Below are positions 45,946-54,362 of a stretch of 64,000 nucleotides of DNA, piece after piece. The notes under the pieces were generated by a model, which worked only from the letters and a program-made list of their open reading frames with translations, was not told the origin of the DNA and ran no database searches. The position numbers and the translations under genes are program-made. The stretch spans positions 62,001-126,000 of the forward strand of contig NZ_CP028844.1 of assembly GCF_003058325.1 (NCBI RefSeq). The letters are read 5' to 3'. The DNA comes from Methylobacterium currus (GTDB lineage Bacteria; Pseudomonadota; Alphaproteobacteria; Rhizobiales; Beijerinckiaceae). The number at the start of each line of letters is the position of its first letter. Within the stretch, counting starts at the first letter, position 1.

Positions 45946-47844
45946 TCACAGGAACCCGATGGAGATCCAGGGTATCAGCGTGATCAGCATCAAGGCCACG
46001 AACAGCGCTGCCAGGTGCGGCCAGGCCCGCTTGATCGCCACGTCCGGCGAGACCCGGCCGATGGCGCAGGCGAGGTAGAACCCGACGCCGAAGGGCGGGG
46101 TGAACAGGCCGAAGCCCATCGCGAAGACCGCGATCATCGCGTAATGGACCTCGTTCACCCCCATCTGCCGGGCGATCGGGAAGAGCAGGGGCCCGAACAG
46201 CACGATCGCCGGCACACCTTCGAGCACGCTGCCCAGAACGATGAAGGCGAGGGCCGAGACGACCAGGAAGCCGGCCTGACCGCCCGGCACCAGGCCCATG
46301 AGGGCGACGAGCTGCTGCGAGAAGCCGGACTGGGTCAGCGCCCAGGCTATGGCGGTGGCGGCCCCCACGACGAGCAGGATCGCGCCCGACAACGAGGCGG
46401 TGTCGACCAGGACCGGGTAGACGCGCCGCCACTCGAACCGGCGATAGACGAACACGCCGACCAGCACCGCGTAGACGACGCCGATGGTCGAGACCTCGGT
46501 GGCGGTCGCCACGCCCTCGACCACGGCGGTGCGGATCACCACCGGCAGGCCGAGGCCCGGCAGGGCGACCAGCAGGAGCCGGCCCTTCTCGCCCCAGGTG
46601 AAGCGGCGGGCGGAAGCGAGGTCCTCGCCCCGGCTCTGCCACCAGACGACGGCGCAAAGGGCCAGCATGCCGACCAAGGCCGGCATCAGGCCGCCGGTGA
46701 ACAGGGCGGCGATTGACACGCCGGTGACCGAGCCGACCGTGATCAGCACGATCGAGGGCGGGATCGTCTCCGACATCACCGCGGAGGCCGAGAGCAGCGA
46801 GGTCAGGTCGCCCTCGTGGTTGCCGCGCTTCTTCATCTCCGGGAACAGGGCCGGGGCCACCGCCGCCATGTCGGCCGCCTTCGCGCCCGAGATGCCGGAG
46901 ACGAGGTACATCGCCCCGAGGAGCACGTATTGCAGGCCGCCGCGCCGATGCCCGATCAGCGAGACCAGGAAGGCGATCATGCCCTGGGCCAGCCCGGAGA
47001 TCTCCATCAAGGCGCCGAGCAGCACGAAGAGCGGCACCGCGAGCAGGATCAGGTGGCTCATCCCCTCCTCCATCCGGCTCGGCACGATCGAGAGCGGGAT
47101 GGTGGTCGAGAAGGCGATGTAGCAGACGGTGCCGACCAGGAACGCGAAGGCGATCGGCATCCCGATCGCCATGGCGGCGATGACGAACAGGACGAAGAAG
47201 ATCGCGAGGCTGCCGTTGCCGAGATCCTCGAACCACGGCGCCAGCCACAGGAGCAGCCCGTAGGCGGCGGCCACCGCCGCCAGCGCCGCGCCGATCTGGA
47301 TCCAGGTCGCGTGCTGGATCAGCCGGTCGATCGCGGTGAGCAGCATCAGCCCGGCGCCGACCAGCATCGCGGCGCTGCGCCAGCCCTCGCTCACCTGCAG
47401 CACCGGGGTGAGGCCCACCACCCGTTCCTCGTAATGCTCGAGGCTCGGCATCACCAGCCCGAGCAGCAGGGCGGCGACCAGCATGAGGGCCAGCGCATCG
47501 AGCCAGGCGCGGCGCTCCGGGCTCAAGCCCCGGATGAAGGCGGTGAGCCGCATGTGCTCGCCGCGCCGCAGGGCGATCACCGCGCCGAGCATGGCGAGCC
47601 ACAGGAAGAGGATCGCCGCGAGCTCGTCCGACCAGGCGAAGGGGTGGGCGAACAGGTAGCGGGACGCCGTGCTGGTCCCGAGCAGCGCCACCTCGGCGAG
47701 CACCAGCAGGGCGGCCGCCGCCTCGGTCGCCCGGGCGATGCCGCGATCCGCCGCCCGGAACAGCCGCGTGCCGGCATGGACCGGCTGCGCCGGCCCGGAT
47801 GCGGCGGCGTCGGCCCGGCCGAACTCGGAGATCTCGATCTGCAT
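45946..47844 (-). CDS. TRAP transporter fused DctQ-DctM permease (intact)
   Basis: A 632-residue membrane protein. A DctQ-like domain (about 30-175: 'WSDELAAILFLWLAMLGAV') is fused to a DctM-like permease (about 210-632: 'ISGAKAADMAAVAPALFPEM', 'SETIPPSIVLITVGSVTG', 'GLFTPPFGVGFYLACAIG'). It ends in a final helix 'LITLIPWISIGFL'. It would carry a sugar acid taken from the DctP protein encoded just upstream, driven by a sodium gradient. It is closely related to the insertion-disrupted permease at 924-4069 and shows what that gene lost. Confidence 0.94.
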   Translation of the reverse strand: MQIEISEFGRADAAASGPAQPVHAGTRLFRAADRGIARATEAAAALLVLAEVALLGTSTASRYLFAHPFAWSDELAAILFLWLAMLGAVIALRRGEHMRLTAFIRGLSPERRAWLDALALMLVAALLLGLVMPSLEHYEERVVGLTPVLQVSEGWRSAAMLVGAGLMLLTAIDRLIQHATWIQIGAALAAVAAAYGLLLWLAPWFEDLGNGSLAIFFVLFVIAAMAIGMPIAFAFLVGTVCYIAFSTTIPLSIVPSRMEEGMSHLILLAVPLFVLLGALMEISGLAQGMIAFLVSLIGHRRGGLQYVLLGAMYLVSGISGAKAADMAAVAPALFPEMKKRGNHEGDLTSLLSASAVMSETIPPSIVLITVGSVTGVSIAALFTGGLMPALVGMLALCAVVWWQSRGEDLASARRFTWGEKGRLLLVALPGLGLPVVIRTAVVEGVATATEVSTIGVVYAVLVGVFVYRRFEWRRVYPVLVDTASLSGAILLVVGAATAIAWALTQSGFSQQLVALMGLVPGGQAGFLVVSALAFIVLGSVLEGVPAIVLFGPLLFPIARQMGVNEVHYAMIAVFAMGFGLFTPPFGVGFYLACAIGRVSPDVAIKRAWPHLAALFVALMLITLIPWISIGFL

Positions 47845-47880
47845 GGCGTGTCCTTCCCAGGCCCGAACGTGCCGTGCCGC

Positions 47881-48900
47881 TCAGAGCGGGCCGGCATAGG
47901 TCTCGAGGAGCGCCCAGGGCTCCGGCCCGAACTTGCCCTTCCAGTCGGCATAGAACCCGGCCTTGCGCAGGACCTCGCGGAAGGGCTGCTTGTCGGGCCG
48001 GCCGAAGGCGACGCCCGCCTTGGTGATCGTGGCGACCAGCTCCTCGTTGAGGCGCAGGATGTCCTCCCGCTCCTTCAGGGCCGCGTCCGACAGCGCCTGC
48101 GTGACCGCGGCGCGGATCGGCTCCGGCATCGCGGCCCAGCGCTTGGCGTTGGTGAAGATGTGGTGCCCGTCCCAGATGTGGCCGGTCAGCGCGACGTGCT
48201 TCTGCACCTCGTAGAGCTTGGCGCTGGAGATCAGCGCCAGCGGGTTCTCCTGCCCGTCGACGATCCGCGTCTGGAGCGCCGCGTAGAGCTCGCCGAAGTT
48301 GATCGGCGTCGGGGCGGCGCCGAGCGCGCCGAACATCGTCACCCAGAGCTGGTGGCCCGGCACGCGGATCTTGAGGCCCTTGAGGTCGTCGGGACCGGTG
48401 ACGGCCTTCGTGGCCGTGGTGATGTTGCGAAAACCGTTGTCCAGCATCCGGTCGAAGACGTGCAGGCCGACCTTGGCGAACTGCGCCCGGACATGGGCGC
48501 CGAGCGCGCCGTCCATCGCGGCCCAGACCTTGGCGTAGTCGTCGAACGCGAAGGCGACCGCGTTGATGCCGCCGACCGGCACGATGGTCTGGTTCACGCC
48601 CGAGGTCGACATGAAGTCGAGGGCGCCGGAGCGCACCTGCGAAAACATGTCGGCCTCGCCGCCGAGCTGGCTGTTGGGATAGACTTGGAGGTCGACCTCG
48701 CCGTTCGTGGCCTTGGCGATCGCCTCCGCCGCCTCGCGGATCCGCACCGCGCCCGGATGATCGGCCGGGAAGGCCGTGCCGTAGCGCAGGCGGTACTTCG
48801 CCCGCTGCGCCCGGGCCGGCGCGGCCGCACCCCCGGCGAGACCCGCCGCCGCCAGCCCGGCCGTGAAGCTCCGGCGCGAGACCGCTCCCCGCATCGTCAT
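47881..48900 (-). CDS. TRAP transporter substrate-binding protein DctP (hexuronate operon)
   Basis: A 339-residue periplasmic binding protein with a Tat-type signal ('AVSRRSFTAGLAAAGLAGG', cleavage near 'ARAQ'). Typical blocks follow: 'PNSQLGGEADMFSQVRSGALD', 'TGPDDLKGLKIRVPG', and 'NFGELYAALQTRIVDGQEN', which contains the carboxylate-binding Arg region. The ATG at 48900 has GGGAGG 5 bp upstream. Given uxuA and uxuB in the operon, the ligand is likely a hexuronate or aldonate. Confidence 0.93.
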   Translation of the reverse strand: MTMRGAVSRRSFTAGLAAAGLAGGAAAPARAQRAKYRLRYGTAFPADHPGAVRIREAAEAIAKATNGEVDLQVYPNSQLGGEADMFSQVRSGALDFMSTSGVNQTIVPVGGINAVAFAFDDYAKVWAAMDGALGAHVRAQFAKVGLHVFDRMLDNGFRNITTATKAVTGPDDLKGLKIRVPGHQLWVTMFGALGAAPTPINFGELYAALQTRIVDGQENPLALISSAKLYEVQKHVALTGHIWDGHHIFTNAKRWAAMPEPIRAAVTQALSDAALKEREDILRLNEELVATITKAGVAFGRPDKQPFREVLRKAGFYADWKGKFGPEPWALLETYAGPL

Positions 48901-48967
48901 CCGTTCCTCCCTCGATTCCAGGCCCGCCCCTCTCCCGGGGCGCGGTGCCGACAAGTCTGCTTCCGCG

Positions 48968-49990
48968 CTACTGCGTGAAGTCGAGCTGCACCTTGAGGGT
49001 GCGCTCGGGGTGCCGCTCGACGAGGTCGAAGGCCGCTCGTGCCTCCCTGGCCGGGAAGGTCTGGGTGATCATCGCGGCAGGCGTCAGCCGGCCCTCGGCG
49101 AGCCAGGTGATCACCTGCGGCATCAGGCGCCGGTTGAGCCTCGAGCCGACCAGGGTCAGCTCCTTGCGGACGATCTCCTGCTGGCTCACCGGGCTCGGCG
49201 CGGGCGAGAAGCCGAGGAGGCCGATCCGCCCGGCGGGGCTGACGATCCGGCACGCCTCGTCCAGGAGGGCCGGCACCCCGGCCCCGTCGACGATCAGCGT
49301 CGGCCCGAGGCCGTCATTCTCAGCTGCGACCCTCTCCGGCACGCTCTCGGCGCCGGCCTGGATGACCGCGTCGGCCCCGAACGCTTCCGCGACCGCGAGC
49401 CGCGCCGGATCGAGATCGGCCAGGATGCAGCGGGCGCCGTGCAGCTTGGCGACCTGCAGCACCGTGATGCCGACGGTGCCGGCGCCGTAGACCAGCACCG
49501 TGTCGTCGGCCGAGATCCCCGTCCGGGACAGCACGTTGGCGGCGACCGAGAGCGGCTCGGCCAGCGCCGCGATCTCCGGGGCGAGGTCGTCCGGCACCGC
49601 GAGGCAGTTGATCGCCGGGACGGTCAGGGAATCGCGAAACCCGCCGTCGCGGTGGACGCCGAAGACCTGGAGGTTGGCGCAGACGTTCGGGCGGCCGATC
49701 CGGCATGGATAGCAGTTGCTGCAGGCCACGACGGGATCGACCACCACCCGCTGCCCGACTTTCAGCCCGGCGACGCCGGCGCCGAGCGCCTCGATCCGCC
49801 CGGCGAATTCGTGCCCGATCACCCTCGGATAGCGGGCGAAGGGGTTCGAGCCGTGCAGGATGTGGAGGTCCGAGCCGCAGATGCCGGCGCGCTCGACCCG
49901 CAGCAGCACCTCGCCCGCCGCCGGGGCGCCCGGCTCCGACCGGTCGGAGACCGTCAGGGCGTGCGGCGCCTGAACCGAGATCGCGACCAA
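48968..49990 (-). CDS. Zinc-dependent medium-chain dehydrogenase, likely sugar-acid or polyol dehydrogenase
   Basis: A 340-residue MDR enzyme. Catalytic zinc ligands lie in 'AGICGSDLHILHG' and 'GHEFAGRIEALG'. The structural zinc site is C-x2-C-x2-C-x7-C in 'ACSNCYPCRIGRPNVC', and NAD binds at 'VLVYGAGTVGITVLQVAK'. The start is the TTG that has GGGAGG 5 bp upstream. A longer frame begins inside the GntR-type palindrome. As the first gene of a uxuA/uxuB operon it could be an L-gulonate 5-dehydrogenase feeding fructuronate, but relatives act on many polyols. Confidence 0.87.
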   Translation of the reverse strand: MVAISVQAPHALTVSDRSEPGAPAAGEVLLRVERAGICGSDLHILHGSNPFARYPRVIGHEFAGRIEALGAGVAGLKVGQRVVVDPVVACSNCYPCRIGRPNVCANLQVFGVHRDGGFRDSLTVPAINCLAVPDDLAPEIAALAEPLSVAANVLSRTGISADDTVLVYGAGTVGITVLQVAKLHGARCILADLDPARLAVAEAFGADAVIQAGAESVPERVAAENDGLGPTLIVDGAGVPALLDEACRIVSPAGRIGLLGFSPAPSPVSQQEIVRKELTLVGSRLNRRLMPQVITWLAEGRLTPAAMITQTFPAREARAAFDLVERHPERTLKVQLDFTQ

Positions 49991-50008
49991 CCGCTCCTCC
50001 CGCCTCTC

Positions 50009-50026
50009 TTGTTGACTAGTCGACAA
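50009..50026. promoter_or_regulatory. GntR-type operator at the head of the hexuronate operon
   Basis: TTGTTGACTAGTCGACAA is an 18-bp palindrome with one mismatched pair, 19 bp before the chosen dehydrogenase start. The TTGT-N-GAC-TA-GTC half-sites fit the TNGTNNACNA pattern of FadR/UxuR-class regulators. The GntR protein in this operon is the obvious candidate binder. Confidence 0.75.
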
Positions 50027-50264
50027 GTATTGCGCGGACGATGCGGCGTCAATCGGGCATCACGCGGGGGCGGTCGGATCGTGCCGGGTCGGTGCGGCTT
50101 GCTCAGCACAGGCGGATCGGCCGCCATGCACCCATCGCTTGCCGAGGTTGCGAACGCGCAGGGCCCGATCGTCGCGAAGCCTGTTCGATACCGCACCGCC
50201 TTCGAGCGGACTTGCCCGAAGGCGGTGGCCAAGCCCGAATGGGCGCCGGCGCTGATGCGCCGGA

Positions 50265-50296
50265 CGCCTTGCCATCGACGCGTCGATGGCAAGGCG
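50265..50296. repeat. Perfect 32-bp palindrome in the gap before the hexuronate operon
   Basis: Sixteen-bp arms (CGCCTTGCCATCGACG and its complement) meet without a loop. It lies in a 522-bp gap (50027-50548) between the dehydrogenase start region and the amidase stop. No T-run follows. It may be a cruciform, a protein site or a mobile short palindrome. Confidence 0.8.
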
Positions 50297-50333
50297 CGCT
50301 GGTATGACAGATCGAAATCCCTTCCCGCTCACG

Positions 50334-50457
50334 ACCTCATCCTGAGGTGTCAGTCGATCGGAAACCGGCTGGCCTCGCTGGAGGGCTCCAGAGTTCGCAG
50401 AGATGTCTGGAGACTTCCTTCGGCGCCGCTGCGAGCGGCGGCACTCGAGGATCAGGT
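50334..50457. repeat. Dispersed palindromic repeat, copy A
   Basis: It begins ACCTCATCCTGAGGTG and contains GGCCTCG...GGGCTCCAGAG, then a region complementary to it and a decayed end (CACTCGAGGATCAGGT). The same layout appears in opposite orientation at 55782-55910. Such elements are common between genes in Rhizobiales. It lies just downstream of the amidase gene. Confidence 0.7.
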
Positions 50458-50548
50458 CGCGGGTTGGAGAGGGACGTTTCGCAACACGATGATCGTGAAT
50501 CAGGCAGGCTCTGGACGACCCGCTCGACGACAGGGCCGCTCCGCGCCG

Positions 50549-51484
50549 TCAGCGGACCAGGAAGTCCTTGCGCAGCATGCAATGGACGCCCTTGTGCTGG
50601 TTGACCGTCTGCGTCACCCGCAGGTCGGCGGCGATGCTGCACAGGGCGTAGGCCTCGTCGCGGGTGATGCCGGTTCGGGCGACCACCAGGTCGATCATCT
50701 CCCGCAAGGCCCGCTCGGCGCAGCGGTCGAGGTCGGGGTCGAGGCCCATCGTGATCACGTGGGTCGGCGTCTCGGCCTGAGGGGTGGTCAGGTGCAGGTC
50801 CTGGCGCAGCACGAACTCGAACGTGCCGGAGAGCGCCGTCTCGATCGCCGTGACGTTGACCTCGCCGTCGCCCTGCGCGCCGTGGCCGTCGCCGCAGGAG
50901 AACAGGGCGCCCTCCGCGAAAACCGGCAGGAAGAGCGTGGTGCCGGCGACGAGCTCCTTGTTGTCGAGGTTGCCGCCGAACGCGCGCGGGATGATCGAGG
51001 TGCAGCGGCCCCAGGCCGGCGGCGGGGCGACCGCCATCACGCCGAAGAAGGGCGAGAGCGGCAGCTCCAGCCCCCAGGGCATCCGGGCGGTCCGGCGCTC
51101 CCGGTCGAGGGGGATGTTCATGTGGTGGAAGACGGGAAACTCGTCCGGCAGGGTGCCGGCGAGCGGCCGGTGGCGGTTGTAGCCCCAGTCCTGGCGCAAG
51201 GAGACGTCGAGGATCCGCACCTCGAGCACGTCGCCGGGACGCGCGCCTGCGATCGCCACCGGCCCGGTCAGGATGTGGCCGGAGGGGACGCCCGTCTCCG
51301 CGGCGTGAATCGCGCGCAGCTCCGGCGGCACGTGGAACCCCTCAGGCGGCAGGGCGTCGGGTCCGCCGGACACCGTCTCGATCGTGACCCGCTCGCCGCT
51401 GCGGATCGCCAGGACCGGCGGTACGCCCGCGTCGAGGTAGCCCCAGCGGCAGGTCTCGGGCGAGGCGGTCAGGCGATGCGTCAT
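50549..51484 (-). CDS. Acetamidase/formamidase family protein
   Basis: A 311-residue FmdA/AmdA-type amidohydrolase. Characteristic blocks are 'ILTGPVAIAGARPGDVLEVRI' near 71-91, 'AVAPPPAWGRCTSIIPRAFGGN' near 150 (in pieces), 'FSCGDGHGAQGDGEVNVTAIET' near 200 and the C-terminal 'HKGVHCMLRKDFL'. These enzymes release ammonia from simple amides. It is the last gene of an operon with an acyl-CoA ligase, an acyl-CoA dehydrogenase and an orphan binding protein, which suggests an amide-containing or amide-generating substrate. Confidence 0.9.
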   Translation of the reverse strand: MTHRLTASPETCRWGYLDAGVPPVLAIRSGERVTIETVSGGPDALPPEGFHVPPELRAIHAAETGVPSGHILTGPVAIAGARPGDVLEVRILDVSLRQDWGYNRHRPLAGTLPDEFPVFHHMNIPLDRERRTARMPWGLELPLSPFFGVMAVAPPPAWGRCTSIIPRAFGGNLDNKELVAGTTLFLPVFAEGALFSCGDGHGAQGDGEVNVTAIETALSGTFEFVLRQDLHLTTPQAETPTHVITMGLDPDLDRCAERALREMIDLVVARTGITRDEAYALCSIAADLRVTQTVNQHKGVHCMLRKDFLVR

Positions 51485-51587
51485 GCGGGGAGATCCAGGA
51501 TCGGCCGGCGCGGTGTCGCCCGCCTGCCAGCATCGCCCGCCGAGCCCGGCGCGTCGAGGGCGGCGGCGCCGGAACCGGGCCGGCGCG

Positions 51588-53123
51588 CTATCGGCGTCCC
51601 GCCCAATACTCGTCGCGCAGGAGGCGCTTGAGGAGCTTGCCCGTCGGCGTGCGCGGCAGCTCGCTGCGGAAGTCGATGCTGCGCGGCACCTTGTAGTGGG
51701 ACAGGCGCGCGCGGCACCAGGCGATGATCTCCCGCGCCGTCTCGGGCGTGCCGTCGATGCCGGCGCGCAGCTGAACGACGGCCTTGACCTCCTCGCCCAT
51801 CTCCTCGTTCGGCACGCCGAAGACCGCCACGTCCTCGATCGCGGGATGCGAGACGAGCAGGTCCTCGGTCTCCTGCGGGTAGATGTTCACCCCGCCCGAG
51901 ATGATCATGTACGCCTTGCGGTCGGCCAGGAAGAGGAAACCCTCCTCGTTGACGTGGCCGATATCGCCGAAGGTGGCGCAGCCGGGGCGGAGATAGGCGG
52001 CGGCGGTCTTCTCCGGGTCGTTGCGGTACTCGAACTGCACGCCGCTGTCGAAGTAGACGGCGCCAATCTCGCCGGGGGGCAGCTCTTGGCCGGCCTCGTC
52101 CGCGATGACGATCGGACCGGTCAGCGAGCGTCCGACCGTGCCGGGAAACCGTTGCCACTCCTGCGAGGTGGCGAGCGTGACCCCGTTCGCCTCGGAACTC
52201 GCATAGTACTCGACCAGGATCGGCCCCCACCACTCGATCATCGCCGCCTTCACGTCGCGCGGGCACGGGGCGGCGGCGTGGTAGACGACGCGCAAGGTGT
52301 CGTGCCGGTAGCGGGCCCGCGTCGCCTCGGGCAGCTTGAGCATGCGCACGAAATGCGTCGGCACGAACTGGCCGTGGGTGACGCCCCAGGTCTCGATCTG
52401 CTGGAGCACCTCCTCGGCGTCGAATTTCTCCGTGACCAGGGCCGTGCCGCCGAGCATCGCCGTCATCATGGCGAAGCGCAGGGGGGCCGCGTGGTAGAGC
52501 GGGGCCGGGGAGATCAGGACGGTGTCGGGCCCCATCCCGCCGATCGTCTCGCACAGGCTGGACATCAGGGCCGGGATCACGGTGTCGATCGGGCGCGGCT
52601 CGAAGCGGCGCACGATGCCCTTCGGGCGCCCCGTGGTGCCCGAGGAGTAGAGCAGGTCGGCGCCGGCCGCCTCGTCGGCGACCGGCGTCGCCGGCTGGCC
52701 GGCGGCGAGGGCCTTCCAGTCGCGTTCGGGCGGCGAGGCCCCGCCGCAGACGAAGAACCGCGCCGTCGGGCAGGCGGCTGCGAGATCGTCGAGGCAGGCG
52801 GCGAAGGTGTCCGAGACGATCGCCACCGTGGCGTCGCAATCGCCGACGATGTAGGCGATCTCCGCCGCGGCCAGATGGGTGTTGATCGCGGTGTAGAAGA
52901 TGCCGCTGCGCTGGCAGGCCCAGGCGAGGGCGAGGAAGTCCAGGCGGTTCTCGAACAGCAGGGCGACATTCCCGCCCTGGCCTACCCCGAGGGCGCGGAG
53001 CGCGTGGGCGTTGCGGTTCGACCGGGCGTCGAGCTCGGCATAGGTCATGGTCTCGCCCGAGCGCGCCATGCGGTAGGCGACCTTGTCCGGCGTGACCCGG
53101 GCGAAGTGCGACGGGTGCTTCAT
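51588..53123 (-). CDS. AMP-binding acyl-CoA synthetase
   Basis: A 511-residue ANL-superfamily ligase. The P-loop is 'LLYSSGTTGRPKGIVRR' near 160, the A5 motif 'LVEYYASSEANGVT' near 300, the A7/A8 region 'FGDIGHVNEEGFLFLADRK' near 385, and the C-terminal catalytic Lys in 'ELPRTPTGKLLKRLLRD'. It activates a carboxylic acid through an acyl-AMP. It overlaps the acyl-CoA dehydrogenase gene (ATGA), so its product probably goes straight to that enzyme. Confidence 0.92.
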   Translation of the reverse strand: MKHPSHFARVTPDKVAYRMARSGETMTYAELDARSNRNAHALRALGVGQGGNVALLFENRLDFLALAWACQRSGIFYTAINTHLAAAEIAYIVGDCDATVAIVSDTFAACLDDLAAACPTARFFVCGGASPPERDWKALAAGQPATPVADEAAGADLLYSSGTTGRPKGIVRRFEPRPIDTVIPALMSSLCETIGGMGPDTVLISPAPLYHAAPLRFAMMTAMLGGTALVTEKFDAEEVLQQIETWGVTHGQFVPTHFVRMLKLPEATRARYRHDTLRVVYHAAAPCPRDVKAAMIEWWGPILVEYYASSEANGVTLATSQEWQRFPGTVGRSLTGPIVIADEAGQELPPGEIGAVYFDSGVQFEYRNDPEKTAAAYLRPGCATFGDIGHVNEEGFLFLADRKAYMIISGGVNIYPQETEDLLVSHPAIEDVAVFGVPNEEMGEEVKAVVQLRAGIDGTPETAREIIAWCRARLSHYKVPRSIDFRSELPRTPTGKLLKRLLRDEYWAGRR

Positions 53124-54301
53124 GCGCGATCCTCCCCCTCCGCGGCGCCGCGCCTCGGCCGGTCGTCGAGGCCGAGCCCGCGGCCGATGATCTCCTTCAT
53201 GATCTCGGAGGATCCTGCGTAGATCCGGCTGACCCGGGCCGCGGTGTACATCCGGGCGATCTCGTATTCCTCCATGAAGCCGGCGCCGCCATGCAGCTGC
53301 AGGCAGGCATCGACCACCGCCCCTTCCGTCTCCGAGGCGTGCAGCTTGACCTCGGCGGCGAGCTCGGACGACAGCGCCCCGTCGAGGTGCTCGGCCGCGC
53401 AGGCATCGACGAAGGCCTGGGCGGCGTCGAGCCGCGCGCGCAGGTCCGCCAGGACGAAGCGGGAATTCTGGAAGGTCCCGAGGGCGCGGCCGAAGACCTT
53501 GCGCTCCTTCACGAAGTCGAGCGTGAGGGCGAAGGCCCTTTGCGCATGGGCGAGGAACTGGACCGCGCCGATCAGCCGCTCCTCGGCGAGGTTGTGCATC
53601 ATCAGCTTGAAGCCGCCTGCCGCCGGCCCGAGGAGATTCTCCTTCGGCAGGCGCATGTCGGTGAAGTGCAGCTCGGCGGTGTCCTGCGACTTCAGGCCGA
53701 TCTTCTCAAGCCGCCGGCCGCGGGCGAAGCCCGGCCGGTCGCCTTCGACCAGGAACAGGCCGATCTCGTGCCGGCCGGGCCCGGTCCGGGCCGCGACCAC
53801 GACGAGGCCGGCCAGGATCCCGTTCGAGATGTAGGTCTTGGCGCCGTTGAGGAGCCAGTGGTCGCCGCGATCCTCGGCCCGGCTGCGCAGGCCCGACAGG
53901 TCCGAGCCGGCATCCGGCTCCGTCATGGCGATGGCGAGGATCGTCTCGCCCGAGACGATGCCGGGCATGAACCGGTCGCGCTGCGCCGGGGTGCCGAAGC
54001 GATGGATGTACGGCGCGACGATCCGGTTGTGGAGCGGGATGTAGAGGCCGTTCTCGCGCGCCGCGAGCTCTTCCGTGAGCACCATGTCGAAGCGGAAATC
54101 GTCGAGCCCCAGGCCGCCATGGGCGGGGTCGGCGAACATCGCCAGGAAGCCCTGCGCGCCGGCCTTGCGCCAGACCTCGCGCGAGACCATGCCTTCCTGG
54201 CGAAAGCGTTTCGATTGCGGGTAGACCTCCGCCTCGGCCCAGCGCCGGACCGTGCGGCGGAACTCCTCGTGCTCGGGTTGGAACAGGCGGCGTCTCAGCA
54301 T
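53120..54301 (-). CDS. Acyl-CoA dehydrogenase
   Basis: A 393-residue FAD enzyme of the usual three-domain fold: 'FLAMFADPAHGGLGLDD', the FAD/substrate motif 'IAMTEPDAGSDLSGLRSRA' near 120, 'YISNGILAG', and 'LHGGAGFMEEYEIARMYTAAR' and 'IYAGSSEIMKEIIGR' with the probable catalytic Glu. The ATG giving MLRRRLF was chosen (GAGGAG 5-6 bp upstream). It would introduce a 2,3-double bond in the acyl-CoA made by the ligase encoded next. Confidence 0.93.
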   Translation of the reverse strand: MLRRRLFQPEHEEFRRTVRRWAEAEVYPQSKRFRQEGMVSREVWRKAGAQGFLAMFADPAHGGLGLDDFRFDMVLTEELAARENGLYIPLHNRIVAPYIHRFGTPAQRDRFMPGIVSGETILAIAMTEPDAGSDLSGLRSRAEDRGDHWLLNGAKTYISNGILAGLVVVAARTGPGRHEIGLFLVEGDRPGFARGRRLEKIGLKSQDTAELHFTDMRLPKENLLGPAAGGFKLMMHNLAEERLIGAVQFLAHAQRAFALTLDFVKERKVFGRALGTFQNSRFVLADLRARLDAAQAFVDACAAEHLDGALSSELAAEVKLHASETEGAVVDACLQLHGGAGFMEEYEIARMYTAARVSRIYAGSSEIMKEIIGRGLGLDDRPRRGAAEGEDRA

Positions 54302-54362
54302 CGTCGCTCCTCGGGTGGCGGCAGGCACCGGGGTGCCGCGTCGGGTCTGGGCTCTCCCGCCG

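Noticed and set aside
50041..50332. Overlapping frames of 88-90 codons on both strands
   Set aside because: They run through a perfect 32-bp palindrome, which creates matching open frames; nothing resembles a protein family.
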